DNA from: Oscillospiraceae bacterium
GTDB lineage: Bacteria; Bacillota; Clostridia; Oscillospirales; Ruminococcaceae
Direction: 5' to 3'
NCBI GenBank assembly: GCA_900768675.1
Contig: CAAGDT010000179.1
Coordinates: 1-20,209, forward strand
DNA length: 20,209 bases
The translations under genes and the position numbers were made by a program. Position 1 is the stretch's first letter; every line of letters begins with the position of its first letter. Shown in pieces: positions 6,401 to 13,203 of the stretch. The notes under the pieces are model-generated. The model was not told the DNA's origin. It saw only the letters and a program-made list of their open reading frames with translations, and did not search any database.

Positions 6401-8146
6401 ATGTTCAGAAAAAAAAGAGCTTCAAAGCTTACAGCCGCTTTTCTTACTGCGGCTCTGCTGGCGCAGACAATTTTCGTTATCCCCGCTTTTGCATCGGCAA
6501 AATCAAATCAGTACGACAGGAAATTACAGCTTGTAACTGAAAAGCTGTACGAGGACAAGGAAACGGTTGACGCCGTTAAAGCCCTTGATAAGGCAGTAGC
6601 AATTATCTCGGTCTCCGACGGAAAGAGCAGAGCCAAGAGCTTTTCCGCCACCACAGGAAGCCTTTCCGCTTCCCTAGAAAAAGCCTCCGAAAAGGCAAAG
6701 GCTTCCGGAATTACACCGAAATGGCTTAAGCTGGAGGTGGTTACAGCCGTTGAACAGATGAAGTACTCCGACTTTACCGCAGAGGTAATGGGCAAAAGAG
6801 GCGGAAGCTTCCGCAGGGGTATCGCCTTCAACGACTATTTCGGCAGAGTTATAACCGAGGGAGAGCTTAACGCAAACGGGCTTATAGACTACGAAACAGG
6901 AAAGCTTAAGCTGACTGAGGTAAACAGCTTCCTTAAATTCTTAGGCAAGAAGCAGCTGGAGAAGATACCAAGCACTCTTTACATATTCGACACAAGCAGC
7001 TATTTTACTGAAAATACAGCTTATGCAGAAAAGCTTATAAACGAAAAATACAACTCCACCGGAAGACGGGGAATTAATATATCAAGAGAATATATTGAAA
7101 ACCTTGCGGGAAAGACCTCGGGCTACCTTGCGGGGATATGCGACAAGAACGGAAAATTCGTTTACGGCTATTACCCTATTGACAACGAGGAAATTGAGGG
7201 GTATAATATGTTAAGGCACGCAGGTACAACCTGGAACCTTATTTTACAGTACGAAATGACCGGTAATGAAGAGCTGCTGCCTGTAATAGAAAGGGCGCTT
7301 ACCTACCTTTCAAAATTCATTCAGTACAAGAACGACAGCACCGCCTTTGTAGTAAGCGAAAACTGCCTTAACGTAGGCGGAAACGGACTTGCGCTGCTTG
7401 CATACTGCTCCTACGCCGAAATAGTCGGCAGCGACAAGTACAACAAGGTTATAGAAGCCCTTGCAAACGGCGTTATCTTTATGCAGAAGGAAAACGGCGG
7501 CTACGTTCATGCAATCAGCAAAAGCACCTACAAGGTTTTAAAGGACTATATCATCGTTTACTACGACGGCGAGGCTATGTACGGGGTGCTTAAGGCTTAT
7601 GGCGTTACAGGAAAGAAGAAGTATCTGGACTGTGCAAGAAAAGCGGGAGACTACTTTATTGCCAACAACTACGAAACGCTTAACAGCCATTGGATTTCCT
7701 ACGGCTTCAACGAGCTTACCAAGTACCTGCCCGAAGAAAAATATTTCGAGTTCGGGCTTAAGAACTTATCCGAAAACAACTACACCACGAAAATATACAA
7801 CACCGTTACCGCCGTTCATACCGCTAATGAAACCTTAGGTGCAGGCTTTGAGCTTTACGACAGGCTTGTAAGCGGCGGATATGAGTGCGATTATCTTGAG
7901 CAGTTCGACGAGGAAGCACTTTTCAAGGCAATCAGGCGCAGGGTTTACTACGGTCAGAACTACTTTATGTTCCCCGAATACGCTATGTATTTTGAGAACC
8001 CGCAGACCGTTCTTAACAGCTTCGCTGTAAGAGAGGACAATTTCAGAATCAGAATTGACGATATTCAGCACTTTATGGGCGGCTACTATCTTTACTGGAA
8101 AAATTATGACAGAATCAGCGGCTACAACGAAAAGAAGGATAGCTGA
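6401..8146 (+). CDS. Secreted protein with predicted alpha/alpha-toroid (glycosidase/epimerase-like) domain
   Basis: The protein is 581 residues with a clear Sec signal peptide: MFRKKRASK, a hydrophobic core at about 10-28, and cleavage expected after AFA or AFASA near residues 31-33. No membrane segment or sortase motif follows, so it is probably released. Residues ~35-200 are a mixed helical region I cannot assign. From ~240 to ~480 regularly spaced helices with aromatic/glycine motifs (EGYNMLRHAGTTWNLILQYE, GGNGLALLAYCSYAEIV, YYDGEAMYGVLKAYGVTG) look like the alpha/alpha barrel of six-hairpin glycosidases or glucuronyl epimerases. EEIEGYNMLRHAG resembles the active-site face of such proteins, but no catalytic residue can be proven here. 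GAAAGGA precedes the ATG. It lies between yitT-like and yebC genes, likely in the same transcript. Confidence 0.8.
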   Translation: MFRKKRASKLTAAFLTAALLAQTIFVIPAFASAKSNQYDRKLQLVTEKLYEDKETVDAVKALDKAVAIISVSDGKSRAKSFSATTGSLSASLEKASEKAKASGITPKWLKLEVVTAVEQMKYSDFTAEVMGKRGGSFRRGIAFNDYFGRVITEGELNANGLIDYETGKLKLTEVNSFLKFLGKKQLEKIPSTLYIFDTSSYFTENTAYAEKLINEKYNSTGRRGINISREYIENLAGKTSGYLAGICDKNGKFVYGYYPIDNEEIEGYNMLRHAGTTWNLILQYEMTGNEELLPVIERALTYLSKFIQYKNDSTAFVVSENCLNVGGNGLALLAYCSYAEIVGSDKYNKVIEALANGVIFMQKENGGYVHAISKSTYKVLKDYIIVYYDGEAMYGVLKAYGVTGKKKYLDCARKAGDYFIANNYETLNSHWISYGFNELTKYLPEEKYFEFGLKNLSENNYTTKIYNTVTAVHTANETLGAGFELYDRLVSGGYECDYLEQFDEEALFKAIRRRVYYGQNYFMFPEYAMYFENPQTVLNSFAVREDNFRIRIDDIQHFMGGYYLYWKNYDRISGYNEKKDS

Positions 8147-8182
8147 TACTGCATTATAGATTAAAAAAATCTGGAGGATTAT

Positions 8183-8914
8183 ATGTCAGGACATTCAAAA
8201 TGGAGCACTATCAAAAGAAAAAAGGGTGAAAAGGACGGCGCAAGAGCCAAGGTTTTCACGAAAATCAGCCGTGAAATAATCGTAGCGGTAAAGGAGGGCG
8301 GCGGAGACCCCGGAAGCAACTCCAAGCTGGCTCAGCTTATACAGAAGGCAAAGTCCAACAACATACCCAACGACAACATTGACAGGCTTATCAAGAAGGC
8401 AACCGGCGACGGCGAAAAGACCAACTACGAAAACTGCGTTTACGAGGGCTACGGTCCCAACGGCGTTGCGGTTATCGTTGAATGTCTTACCGACAACAGA
8501 AACAGAACCGCAGGCGAAATCAGACATTATTTCGACAAGTTCGGCGGAAATTTAGGTACTTCCGGCTGCGTTTCCTTTATGTTCAGCACAAAGGGTATCG
8601 TTGTTCTTGATAACGAGGACGGCGAAATTGACGAAGACAAGGCTATGGAGGATATTTTAGAGGCAGGCGGCGATGACTTCTCCTTTGAAGATGGCTGCGT
8701 AGAGATTTCTACCGACCCTGCAACAGTAGGCGAGGTTGGCAAGGCGCTTGCGGATATGGGATATACTGTTCTTTCTGCTGAGCCTGCACAGGTTCCCTCT
8801 ACCTATACTACTCTTACCGACGAGGACCATATCAAGAAGATGGGACTGCTTCTTGACGCGCTGGACGATAATGATGATGTTCAGAACGTTTGGCATAACT
8901 GGGAAGAGGCGTAA
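8183..8914 (+). CDS. yebC: YebC/PmpR family protein
   Basis: The protein is 243 residues, normal for the family. The signature N-terminus MSGHSKWSTIKRKKGEKDGARAKVFTK is followed by IPNDNIDRLIKKATG, YEGYGPNGVAVIVECLTDNRNRT and the GGNLGTSGCVSFMF stretch typical of YebC. Members were annotated as DNA-binding transcription factors; more recent work implicates members in relieving ribosome stalling, including at proline-rich sequences. The acidic C-terminal third (EDGEIDEDKAMEDILEAGGDD) is usual. GGAGG lies 7 nt before the ATG. It is the last gene of the + strand housekeeping run before the repeat-containing gap. Confidence 0.97.
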   Translation: MSGHSKWSTIKRKKGEKDGARAKVFTKISREIIVAVKEGGGDPGSNSKLAQLIQKAKSNNIPNDNIDRLIKKATGDGEKTNYENCVYEGYGPNGVAVIVECLTDNRNRTAGEIRHYFDKFGGNLGTSGCVSFMFSTKGIVVLDNEDGEIDEDKAMEDILEAGGDDFSFEDGCVEISTDPATVGEVGKALADMGYTVLSAEPAQVPSTYTTLTDEDHIKKMGLLLDALDDNDDVQNVWHNWEEA

Positions 8915-8947
8915 TATCAGCACATTGACAGCTAATCAGCTATACTT

Positions 8948-9052
8948 CAGGCTGCCGAAAAGCCGTCAGATGCTAGGAAACCGCATAACGGCTAGGCTTT
9001 GTGCCTGCCGTTATGCGGTTGACGACGCAGATGGCGGCTTATCGACAGCCTG
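8948..9052. repeat. R1 copy 1: 105-bp fold-back repeat element
   Basis: This is one of two 105-bp copies in the window, the other at 13204-13308, differing at 6 positions. The ends are imperfect inverted repeats (8948-8967 against 9033-9052, 17 of 20 matching, outermost CAGGCTG/CAGCCTG). Inside is a perfect 14-bp stem (AACCGCATAACGGC at 8979-8992 with GCCGTTATGCGGTT at 9007-9020), capped by a further AGGC/GCCT stem with a TTTGT loop. The whole unit would fold as one long rod with a single internal loop. It is too short for a transposase, so it is either a non-autonomous mobile repeat or a structured RNA. No target duplication is obvious at this copy. Confidence 0.85.
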
Positions 9053-9069
9053 TTTCTTTGGCTGTTTTT
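9045..9069 (+). terminator. Candidate terminator overlapping the R1 right end
   Basis: ACAGCC (9045-9050) pairs with GGCTGT (9060-9065) around a 9-nt loop, followed by TTTT. The left arm is the R1 terminus and the right arm is unique to this site. It ends 14 bp before the next ATG and abuts its ribosome binding site, so it could act as terminator or attenuator for the downstream gene. Confidence 0.5.
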
Positions 9070-9083
9070 GAAAGGGTATTTTA

Positions 9084-9641
9084 ATGAAGATTTACACAAT
9101 AATTGCAGGTGTCAACGGCGTTGGAAAAAGCAGTCTTACCGGTGTTTTGAACGGCGAAAGCAGTGACCTTGGTATTATCGTAGATACCGATAGAATAACC
9201 GCCGACCTTGGCGGAGATAAGCTTCGGGGCGGAAAGGCAGCTATTGAACGGATTGAGGACTGCCTTAAAAAGGGAATAAACTTCACACAGGAAACCACCC
9301 TCTCGGGCGCACGAACCCTTAAAACAATAAAAACTGCGAAAGAGCTGGGCTATTTTATACGGCTTTACTATATCGGCGTAGGTACCGCCGAGGAAAGCAT
9401 TAAGCGGATAAAAAACCGTGTTGAAAAGGGCGGGCATAGCATACCCGAAGAAGATGTAAGGCGAAGATACGCAAAGCGCTTTGAGGATTTATGTGCGGTT
9501 CTGCCTTATTGCAGCGAGGTTAAGCTTTACGATAACGAAAACGGCTTTGTTGAAAAGGCGGAATACAGAAACGGCAGACTTATAATCAAAAGCAGCGATG
9601 TTCCCGAATGGCTGAATGAATTACAGAACTATATCAGATAG
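9084..9641 (+). CDS. Zeta-toxin-like P-loop ATPase/kinase, no antitoxin partner
   Basis: The protein is 185 residues. Walker A is GVNGVGKSS (9-17), Asp34/Asp36 lie in VDTDR, and FTQETTLSG (67-75) matches the zeta/PezT pattern in which the Glu contacts the sugar substrate. An Arg-rich helix at ~124-132 (EDVRRRYAKRF) fits the phosphate-contacting arginines. It belongs to the predicted ATPases often annotated as zeta toxin family. Classical zeta toxins phosphorylate UDP-N-acetylglucosamine and are paired with an epsilon antitoxin, but no small partner gene lies on either side. It could therefore be a solitary chromosomal kinase rather than a toxin. GAAAGGG precedes the ATG. It is isolated between the R1-linked hairpin and its own strong terminator. 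Confidence 0.85.
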   Translation: MKIYTIIAGVNGVGKSSLTGVLNGESSDLGIIVDTDRITADLGGDKLRGGKAAIERIEDCLKKGINFTQETTLSGARTLKTIKTAKELGYFIRLYYIGVGTAEESIKRIKNRVEKGGHSIPEEDVRRRYAKRFEDLCAVLPYCSEVKLYDNENGFVEKAEYRNGRLIIKSSDVPEWLNELQNYIR

Positions 9642-9678
9642 AAAAATCCGAAATGGCTTCCCCCATTTCGGATTTTTT
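9642..9678 (+). terminator. Intrinsic terminator after the zeta-like gene
   Basis: A 15-bp perfect stem (9642-9656 with 9663-9677, core ATCCGAAATGG/CCATTTCGGAT) with loop CTTCCC runs directly into a T6 tract. The A-tract on the left makes it usable in both directions. Confidence 0.93.
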
Positions 9679-9716
9679 GTAAACCGCAGTTAACATTTCC
9701 GGTAAAAAATAAGTGA

Positions 9717-9745
9717 TTGATTTTACATTCCGTATGTAATATAAT
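9717..9745 (+). promoter_or_regulatory. Promoter with dyad operator filling the spacer
   Basis: The -35 is TTGATT (9717-9722) and the -10 is a perfect TATAAT (9740-9745), with a 17-bp spacer. The spacer itself (9723-9739) is exactly a perfect inverted repeat, TTACAT-TCCGT-ATGTAA. A repressor bound there would block both hexamers. The first downstream gene encodes a DNA-binding protein, so autoregulation is the simplest reading. An overlapping alternative pair (TTTACA/TATAAA) is also possible. Confidence 0.75.
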
Positions 9746-9779
9746 ATAAACATAGAAAAGCTCCGAAAGGAAAAAAGAT

Positions 9780-10232
9780 ATGGCAATTAACACCTCAAAT
9801 CTTAAAAAACTTAGAAAAAGCGCAAAGCTTACGCAGGAGCAGGTTGCCGAGAGGCTTAACGTTTCAAGACAAACCGTTGCAAAGTGGGAAACGGGAGAAT
9901 CCCTGCCGGATATTGATAACTGCATAGCCTTGGCTCAGCTTTACCAGGTTTCATTAGACGACCTTGTTATGTACGCTAAAAACCCCTCCTCCTCAAATGC
10001 ACCCGCAGGAAAGCATATTTTCGGGGTTGTTAAGGTTGACGAAAAGGGGCGGATAGTTATTCCCGAAAAGGCGAGGGAAATTTTCAGGATAAACTTAGGC
10101 GACAAGCTGCTTATGATGGGGGACGAAGCTAACGGTATTGCAATCGTAAAGCTTAACAGTTTTTTAGCAGCTACCGCTGAAATTATGAATATTATACGGG
10201 AAACAGACCCGGACGAAAGCGAGGAAGGCTGA
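9780..10232 (+). CDS. XRE-type HTH regulator fused to an AbrB/SpoVT-like domain
   Basis: The protein is 150 residues. Residues ~8-62 are a Cro/C1-type helix-turn-helix (LRKSAKLTQEQVAERLNVSRQTVAKWETGESLPD, then a typical LYQVSLDDL end). After a Ser/Pro/Ala-rich linker (~69-76) comes a swapped-hairpin AbrB-like domain (~78-125: FGVVKVDEKGRIVIPEKAREIFRINLGDKLLMMGDE), normally a DNA-binding fold by itself. The two DNA-binding modules in one chain are the notable feature. A final acidic tail ends in DPDESEEG. GAAAGGA precedes the ATG. Its stop overlaps the ATP-binding gene by one base (TGATG), so it is the first gene of a three-gene ABC operon and probably regulates it through the spacer dyad upstream. 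Confidence 0.93.
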   Translation: MAINTSNLKKLRKSAKLTQEQVAERLNVSRQTVAKWETGESLPDIDNCIALAQLYQVSLDDLVMYAKNPSSSNAPAGKHIFGVVKVDEKGRIVIPEKAREIFRINLGDKLLMMGDEANGIAIVKLNSFLAATAEIMNIIRETDPDESEEG

Positions 10233-10948
10233 TGTACGCAGCAGAAATCAAAAATCTCAGAAAAGAATACGGAAAGCTTGCGGCGGTTAAGGACTTGTCC
10301 TTTAATATAGAGGACGGAGAGGTATTGTCCCTTCTGGGAATGAACGGCGCAGGAAAAACAACAACTCTCAAAATGCTGTCCTGCCTTACAAAGCCCACCT
10401 CTGGAGAAGCGCTTGTTTACGGCAAGAGCATTACAAAGGAGCCACTCGCCGTAAAGCAGCTTATAGGTATCTCGCCACAGGAAAACTCGGCGGCGGCAAA
10501 CCTTACCGTGCTTGAAAACCTTAAGTTTATGTGCGGAATTTACGGGATTGACAAGGAAAGAGCGCAGGCGAATATTGAAAAAATCACAAAGGAGTTTTCC
10601 CTTACCGAAAAGCTGAATCAGCGGGCGGGAAAGCTTTCGGGAGGCTGGCAGAAGCGGCTTAGCATAGCTATGGCGCTTATTACCGAGCCGAAAATCCTGT
10701 TCCTGGACGAGCCTACTCTCGGTCTTGACGTTATGGCAAGACGGGAGCTGTGGCAGATTATCGAGGGGCTGAAGGGCAAAATGACCATAATCGTAACAAC
10801 CCACTACCTTGAGGAGTCGGAGCATCTTGCAGACAGAATTGCGATTATGAAGGACGGAGATTTAAGGGCATTCGGAACTCTCGAAGAGCTTCGGGAACAG
10901 ACCAACGAAGAAAAGCTTGAGGAAATATTCCTCAAAATATCACAGTAA
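10232..10948 (+). CDS. ABC transporter ATP-binding protein (ABC-2 type exporter)
   Basis: The protein is 238 residues and a single nucleotide-binding domain. Walker A is GMNGAGKTT (36-44), the Q-loop Gln83 is in ISPQENSAA, the signature is LSGGWQKR (135-142), Walker B is ILFLDEPT (155-162) and the switch His191 is in TTHYLEESEH. The compact length and DUF/DrrA-like end (GTLEELREQTNEEKLEEIF) fit the ATPases of multidrug or peptide exporters with ABC-2 permeases. The start codon overlaps the stop of the HTH-AbrB gene and the permease follows 10 bp downstream. Substrate is unknown. Unlike the second ABC ATPase in this window it keeps a normal Q-loop. Confidence 0.96.
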   Translation: MYAAEIKNLRKEYGKLAAVKDLSFNIEDGEVLSLLGMNGAGKTTTLKMLSCLTKPTSGEALVYGKSITKEPLAVKQLIGISPQENSAAANLTVLENLKFMCGIYGIDKERAQANIEKITKEFSLTEKLNQRAGKLSGGWQKRLSIAMALITEPKILFLDEPTLGLDVMARRELWQIIEGLKGKMTIIVTTHYLEESEHLADRIAIMKDGDLRAFGTLEELREQTNEEKLEEIFLKISQ

Positions 10949-10958
10949 GGAGCGCTTT

Positions 10959-11711
10959 ATGAAAAGTTTTGTTTTTGCTTCAAGAAATTTTAAGGAGCTT
11001 ATCAGAGAGCCGCTCAGCTGGGTTTTCTGCATGGGCTTTCCGATTGTAATGCTTGTACTTATGACGGTTATAAACGAGAGTATTCCGCCCCAGGCGGGAA
11101 TGACCCTCTTTCAGCTTAAGAACCTTGCACCGGGTATAGGAATTTTCGGGCTTACCTTTATAATGCTGTTTGCAAGCCTGCTGGTTTCGGGAGACAGGAA
11201 GGACGCCTTTCTGCTGAGGATTTTTACTTCTCCTATGAAGTCATGGGAGTATATTTTAGGCTACATACTGCCCCTTATAATTCTTGGTATCGGACAGTTT
11301 CTCGTATCCTGCATTGCCTCCCTTATTATGGGAGCTATGCTGGGAACTTCTCTTGATATAGTAAATATGCTTGTTTCCGTTGTGGCAGCCCTGCCCGCTA
11401 TAATAATGTTTATAAGCTTCGGGCTTCTGTTCGGTACGCTGTTCACAAAGAATGCTGCTCCAGGTATATGCTCGATAATTATCTGCCTTTCGGGTATGCT
11501 TGGCGGAATATGGATGGACGTTGAGAGTATCGGCGGAGTGCTTAAGGATATATGCAACGCTCTTCCCTTCTATCACGCTGTAAATGCTGTCCGTGAAGTT
11601 TTTAACGGCGATTTTTCGGCAGGCTTCGGTGAATCGGGAATTGTGCTTATATGGGCGGCGGTTGTTACCGTGCTGGCTATAATCGTGTTCAGGAAGAAAA
11701 TGAGATTCTGA
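10959..11711 (+). CDS. ABC-2 type permease
   Basis: The protein is 250 residues from the ATG at 10959, chosen because AAGGAG lies 8 nt upstream; a longer open frame begins inside the preceding gene and is unlikely. About six membrane helices are visible: an N-terminal one (WVFCMGFPIVMLVLMTVI), a helix at LAPGIGIFGLTFIMLFASLLV, then three or four more, and a last one before the basic end VFRKKMRF. The cytoplasmic stretch GDRKDAFLLRIFTSPMKSWEYILGY is the hallmark of ABC2-type membrane proteins. It pairs with the ATPase just upstream to form an exporter in the cytoplasmic membrane; the substrate cannot be told. It ends 74 bp before a strong terminator. Confidence 0.95.
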   Translation: MKSFVFASRNFKELIREPLSWVFCMGFPIVMLVLMTVINESIPPQAGMTLFQLKNLAPGIGIFGLTFIMLFASLLVSGDRKDAFLLRIFTSPMKSWEYILGYILPLIILGIGQFLVSCIASLIMGAMLGTSLDIVNMLVSVVAALPAIIMFISFGLLFGTLFTKNAAPGICSIIICLSGMLGGIWMDVESIGGVLKDICNALPFYHAVNAVREVFNGDFSAGFGESGIVLIWAAVVTVLAIIVFRKKMRF

Positions 11712-11735
11712 TATACTATGATTTTTCAAAAGCCG

Positions 11736-11768
11736 ATTTTTCTACCCGCCGAAGGCGGGTAGAAAAAT
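11736..11768. repeat. 33-bp perfect inverted repeat
   Basis: A 15-bp perfect arm pair (ATTTTTCTACCCGCC at 11736-11750 and its complement at 11754-11768) surrounds GAA. The T-tract is in the left arm and the A-tract in the right, the reverse of a normal terminator on either strand. It lies just before the true terminator of the ABC operon. Confidence 0.8.
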
Positions 11769-11784
11769 ATAATATTACTATTTT

Positions 11785-11822
11785 GCCCGAAAACCTTTGC
11801 CATGGGGTTTTCGGGCTTTTTT
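11785..11822 (+). terminator. Intrinsic terminator of the HTH-AbrB/ABC operon
   Basis: An 11-bp perfect stem (GCCCGAAAACC at 11785-11795 with GGTTTTCGGGC at 11806-11816) is followed by T6. It lies between convergent genes but has a T-tract only in the + direction. Confidence 0.92.
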
Positions 11823-11831
11823 GTATTTGCT

Positions 11832-12284
11832 TTACAGCTTGTACTGCATAAAATTACCGTTCTTTTCAAAGCCGAAATCGGAATAAAGCATTACTCCCAT
11901 ATCGGAAGCGGTTATCTGTACAGTTCCGCAGCCCCTCTTCCGGGCTTCATCAACCACTCTCGAAAGCAGCTCTCTTGCTATTCCCTGCCGCCGATAGGCT
12001 TTATCGGTAAACATACTTGAAAGCAGGGCAATTCTGCCGCTTGGACAGCCGAAATATGGCGGCTTTTCAACTATTGAAATACCGCTTGTGCCTACTATTT
12101 TGTCTTCGTCAACAGCAAGCCATGAAATAAAGGTATCGTCTGCTATATGGCGAAGATAGTAGTCCATAAGGCTTGGTGCAAGGTCAATATCATCCTTCGC
12201 TCCCTCCTCACGAAGCTGATTTATACGCATTTCAATGAATGTGTCAAGGTCGGCTTCATTCAGCCGGCGATAGCTTACTGCCAT
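11832..12284 (-). CDS. GNAT family N-acetyltransferase
   Basis: The protein is 150 residues, a single GNAT fold. The N-terminal YRRLNEADLDTFIEMRINQLREEG is the usual first strand-helix. WLAVDEDKIVGTSGISI gives the central strands, and motif A with the acetyl-CoA pyrophosphate loop is YRRQGIARELLSRVVDEARKRG (R-R-x-G-I-A). LYSDFGFEKNGNFMQYKL is the standard C-terminal end. The acceptor substrate cannot be inferred. It lies 12 bp downstream of the membrane-anchored unknown gene on the same strand, so both are probably expressed from the promoter at 13063-13091. GGTGA before its ATG is a modest ribosome binding site. Confidence 0.94.
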   Translation of the reverse strand: MAVSYRRLNEADLDTFIEMRINQLREEGAKDDIDLAPSLMDYYLRHIADDTFISWLAVDEDKIVGTSGISIVEKPPYFGCPSGRIALLSSMFTDKAYRRQGIARELLSRVVDEARKRGCGTVQITASDMGVMLYSDFGFEKNGNFMQYKL

Positions 12285-12296
12285 AAAATCACCCTT

Positions 12297-13025
12297 TCAC
12301 GCTAAGCCTAAAACAAAATTATTCTCTGCAAGAGCGCTGTCGTAGCCCCAGAGCTGCTCATAATCGAAACTGCCGTCATCGTTTATATACGGGCAGTCCC
12401 TTCCCGGAATAAGTTGGCCACGCCTGATTTCCGGAGCAAAGGCTGCGGCGGTGCATTTGTTATCCCTGATTATTACCTTTGCGGTAAAGCTGTCCCAGTC
12501 TGCGACAGCGTCACCGATTTTTTGGATAAGGACTTCATCCTCGCATAAGAGAATATCGTTGTTGTTGCTGAGCGTTAACATTATCTTTCCCTTACGGGTT
12601 TGAGAAATATCCGCATCGGTAACGCTGTTCAAATCATTTTCAGCAAGATAATCCTCAAAGACAGCCTTAATTTCCTCCGCCGTGAGGTTTGACGCTGCGA
12701 TTTTTTCATCTCTGAGTCTGTATTTTTCCTGCTGCTCCTGCCACATAGATTTAAGGCTGAACCAGCAGTAAAAACCCGAGGGGAACATATCCGCCTTTGT
12801 AACAGCCATTTCTTTCATCTCTTTCCATATCTGACTGTCAAGCGGCAGCTCATCATATCCGAACTCACGGGCGTAGTCAGCCTTCATTTCCTCCCATACC
12901 GAGCCAAAAGGCACAAAGCACATATCCGCAAGGACTATCAGCAGCAGAACTGCAATTATGGCGAGAACAATCGCTACAACAGCGGCGGGGTTTTTCTCCT
13001 TAACCGTATTTTTCTCCCGTTTCAT
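12297..13025 (-). CDS. Unrecognised single-TM membrane-anchored protein
   Basis: This 242-residue protein belongs to no family I can name. A basic N-terminus (MKREKNTVKEKN) is followed by one strong membrane helix (about 13-33, AAVVAIVLAIIAVLLLIVLA), suggesting a signal anchor with the rest outside. The exported part is Glu/Asp- and Lys-rich with several Trp (VWEEMKADYAREFGYDELPL, FYCWFSLKSMWQEQQEKYRL). A second half of alternating strands (KGKIMLTLSNNNDILLCEDEVLI) could be a small sensor- or NTF2-like domain, which is a guess. GAGAGGC lies upstream of the ATG. It is the first gene after its own promoter, and the GNAT gene follows. Confidence 0.75.
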   Translation of the reverse strand: MKREKNTVKEKNPAAVVAIVLAIIAVLLLIVLADMCFVPFGSVWEEMKADYAREFGYDELPLDSQIWKEMKEMAVTKADMFPSGFYCWFSLKSMWQEQQEKYRLRDEKIAASNLTAEEIKAVFEDYLAENDLNSVTDADISQTRKGKIMLTLSNNNDILLCEDEVLIQKIGDAVADWDSFTAKVIIRDNKCTAAAFAPEIRRGQLIPGRDCPYINDDGSFDYEQLWGYDSALAENNFVLGLA

Positions 13026-13062
13026 ATAAAGCCTCTCTGGTTATGTAAATGTGGTTTACTAT

Positions 13063-13091
13063 ATATTACCATAATCGCAGAGAAATGTCAA
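13063..13091 (-). promoter_or_regulatory. Sigma-A-type promoter for the membrane protein-GNAT pair
   Basis: On the minus strand a perfect TTGACA (13091-13086), a 17-bp spacer and TAATAT (13068-13063) point towards the gene starting at 13025. A leader of about 30 nt is predicted. Confidence 0.8.
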
Positions 13092-13120
13092 TAGCATTTA
13101 TTGTTCAGACGGGCGAAAAC

Positions 13121-13189
13121 GGCGCCAGATTTGCGGGAAGCTCTGCGGGCTGCGGAGAAAGTCTGACTTACGGGGAAAGCGGGCGGTCG
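13121..13189. repeat. R2 unit remnant lacking its hairpin
   Basis: This stretch aligns with 19582-19679: shared CGCCAGATTTGC and GGGAAGC, then the diverged spacer with GAAAG-CTGAC and GGGCGG. The copy at 19595-19618 has a GC-rich hairpin between the first two motifs; here they are joined directly at a TTGC. It begins the otherwise gene-free interval 13026-13398. Confidence 0.65.
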
Positions 13190-13203
13190 ATAAAGATATA
13201 ACA

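Noticed and set aside
8925..8946. TTGACA followed by TATACT upstream of R1 copy 1 as a promoter
   Set aside because: The spacing is only 10 bp, too short for a sigma-A promoter.
9941..10825. 294-aa minus-strand ORF
   Set aside because: It lies fully antisense to the HTH-AbrB and ABC ATPase genes, which have clear motifs; the composition looks like a shadow frame.
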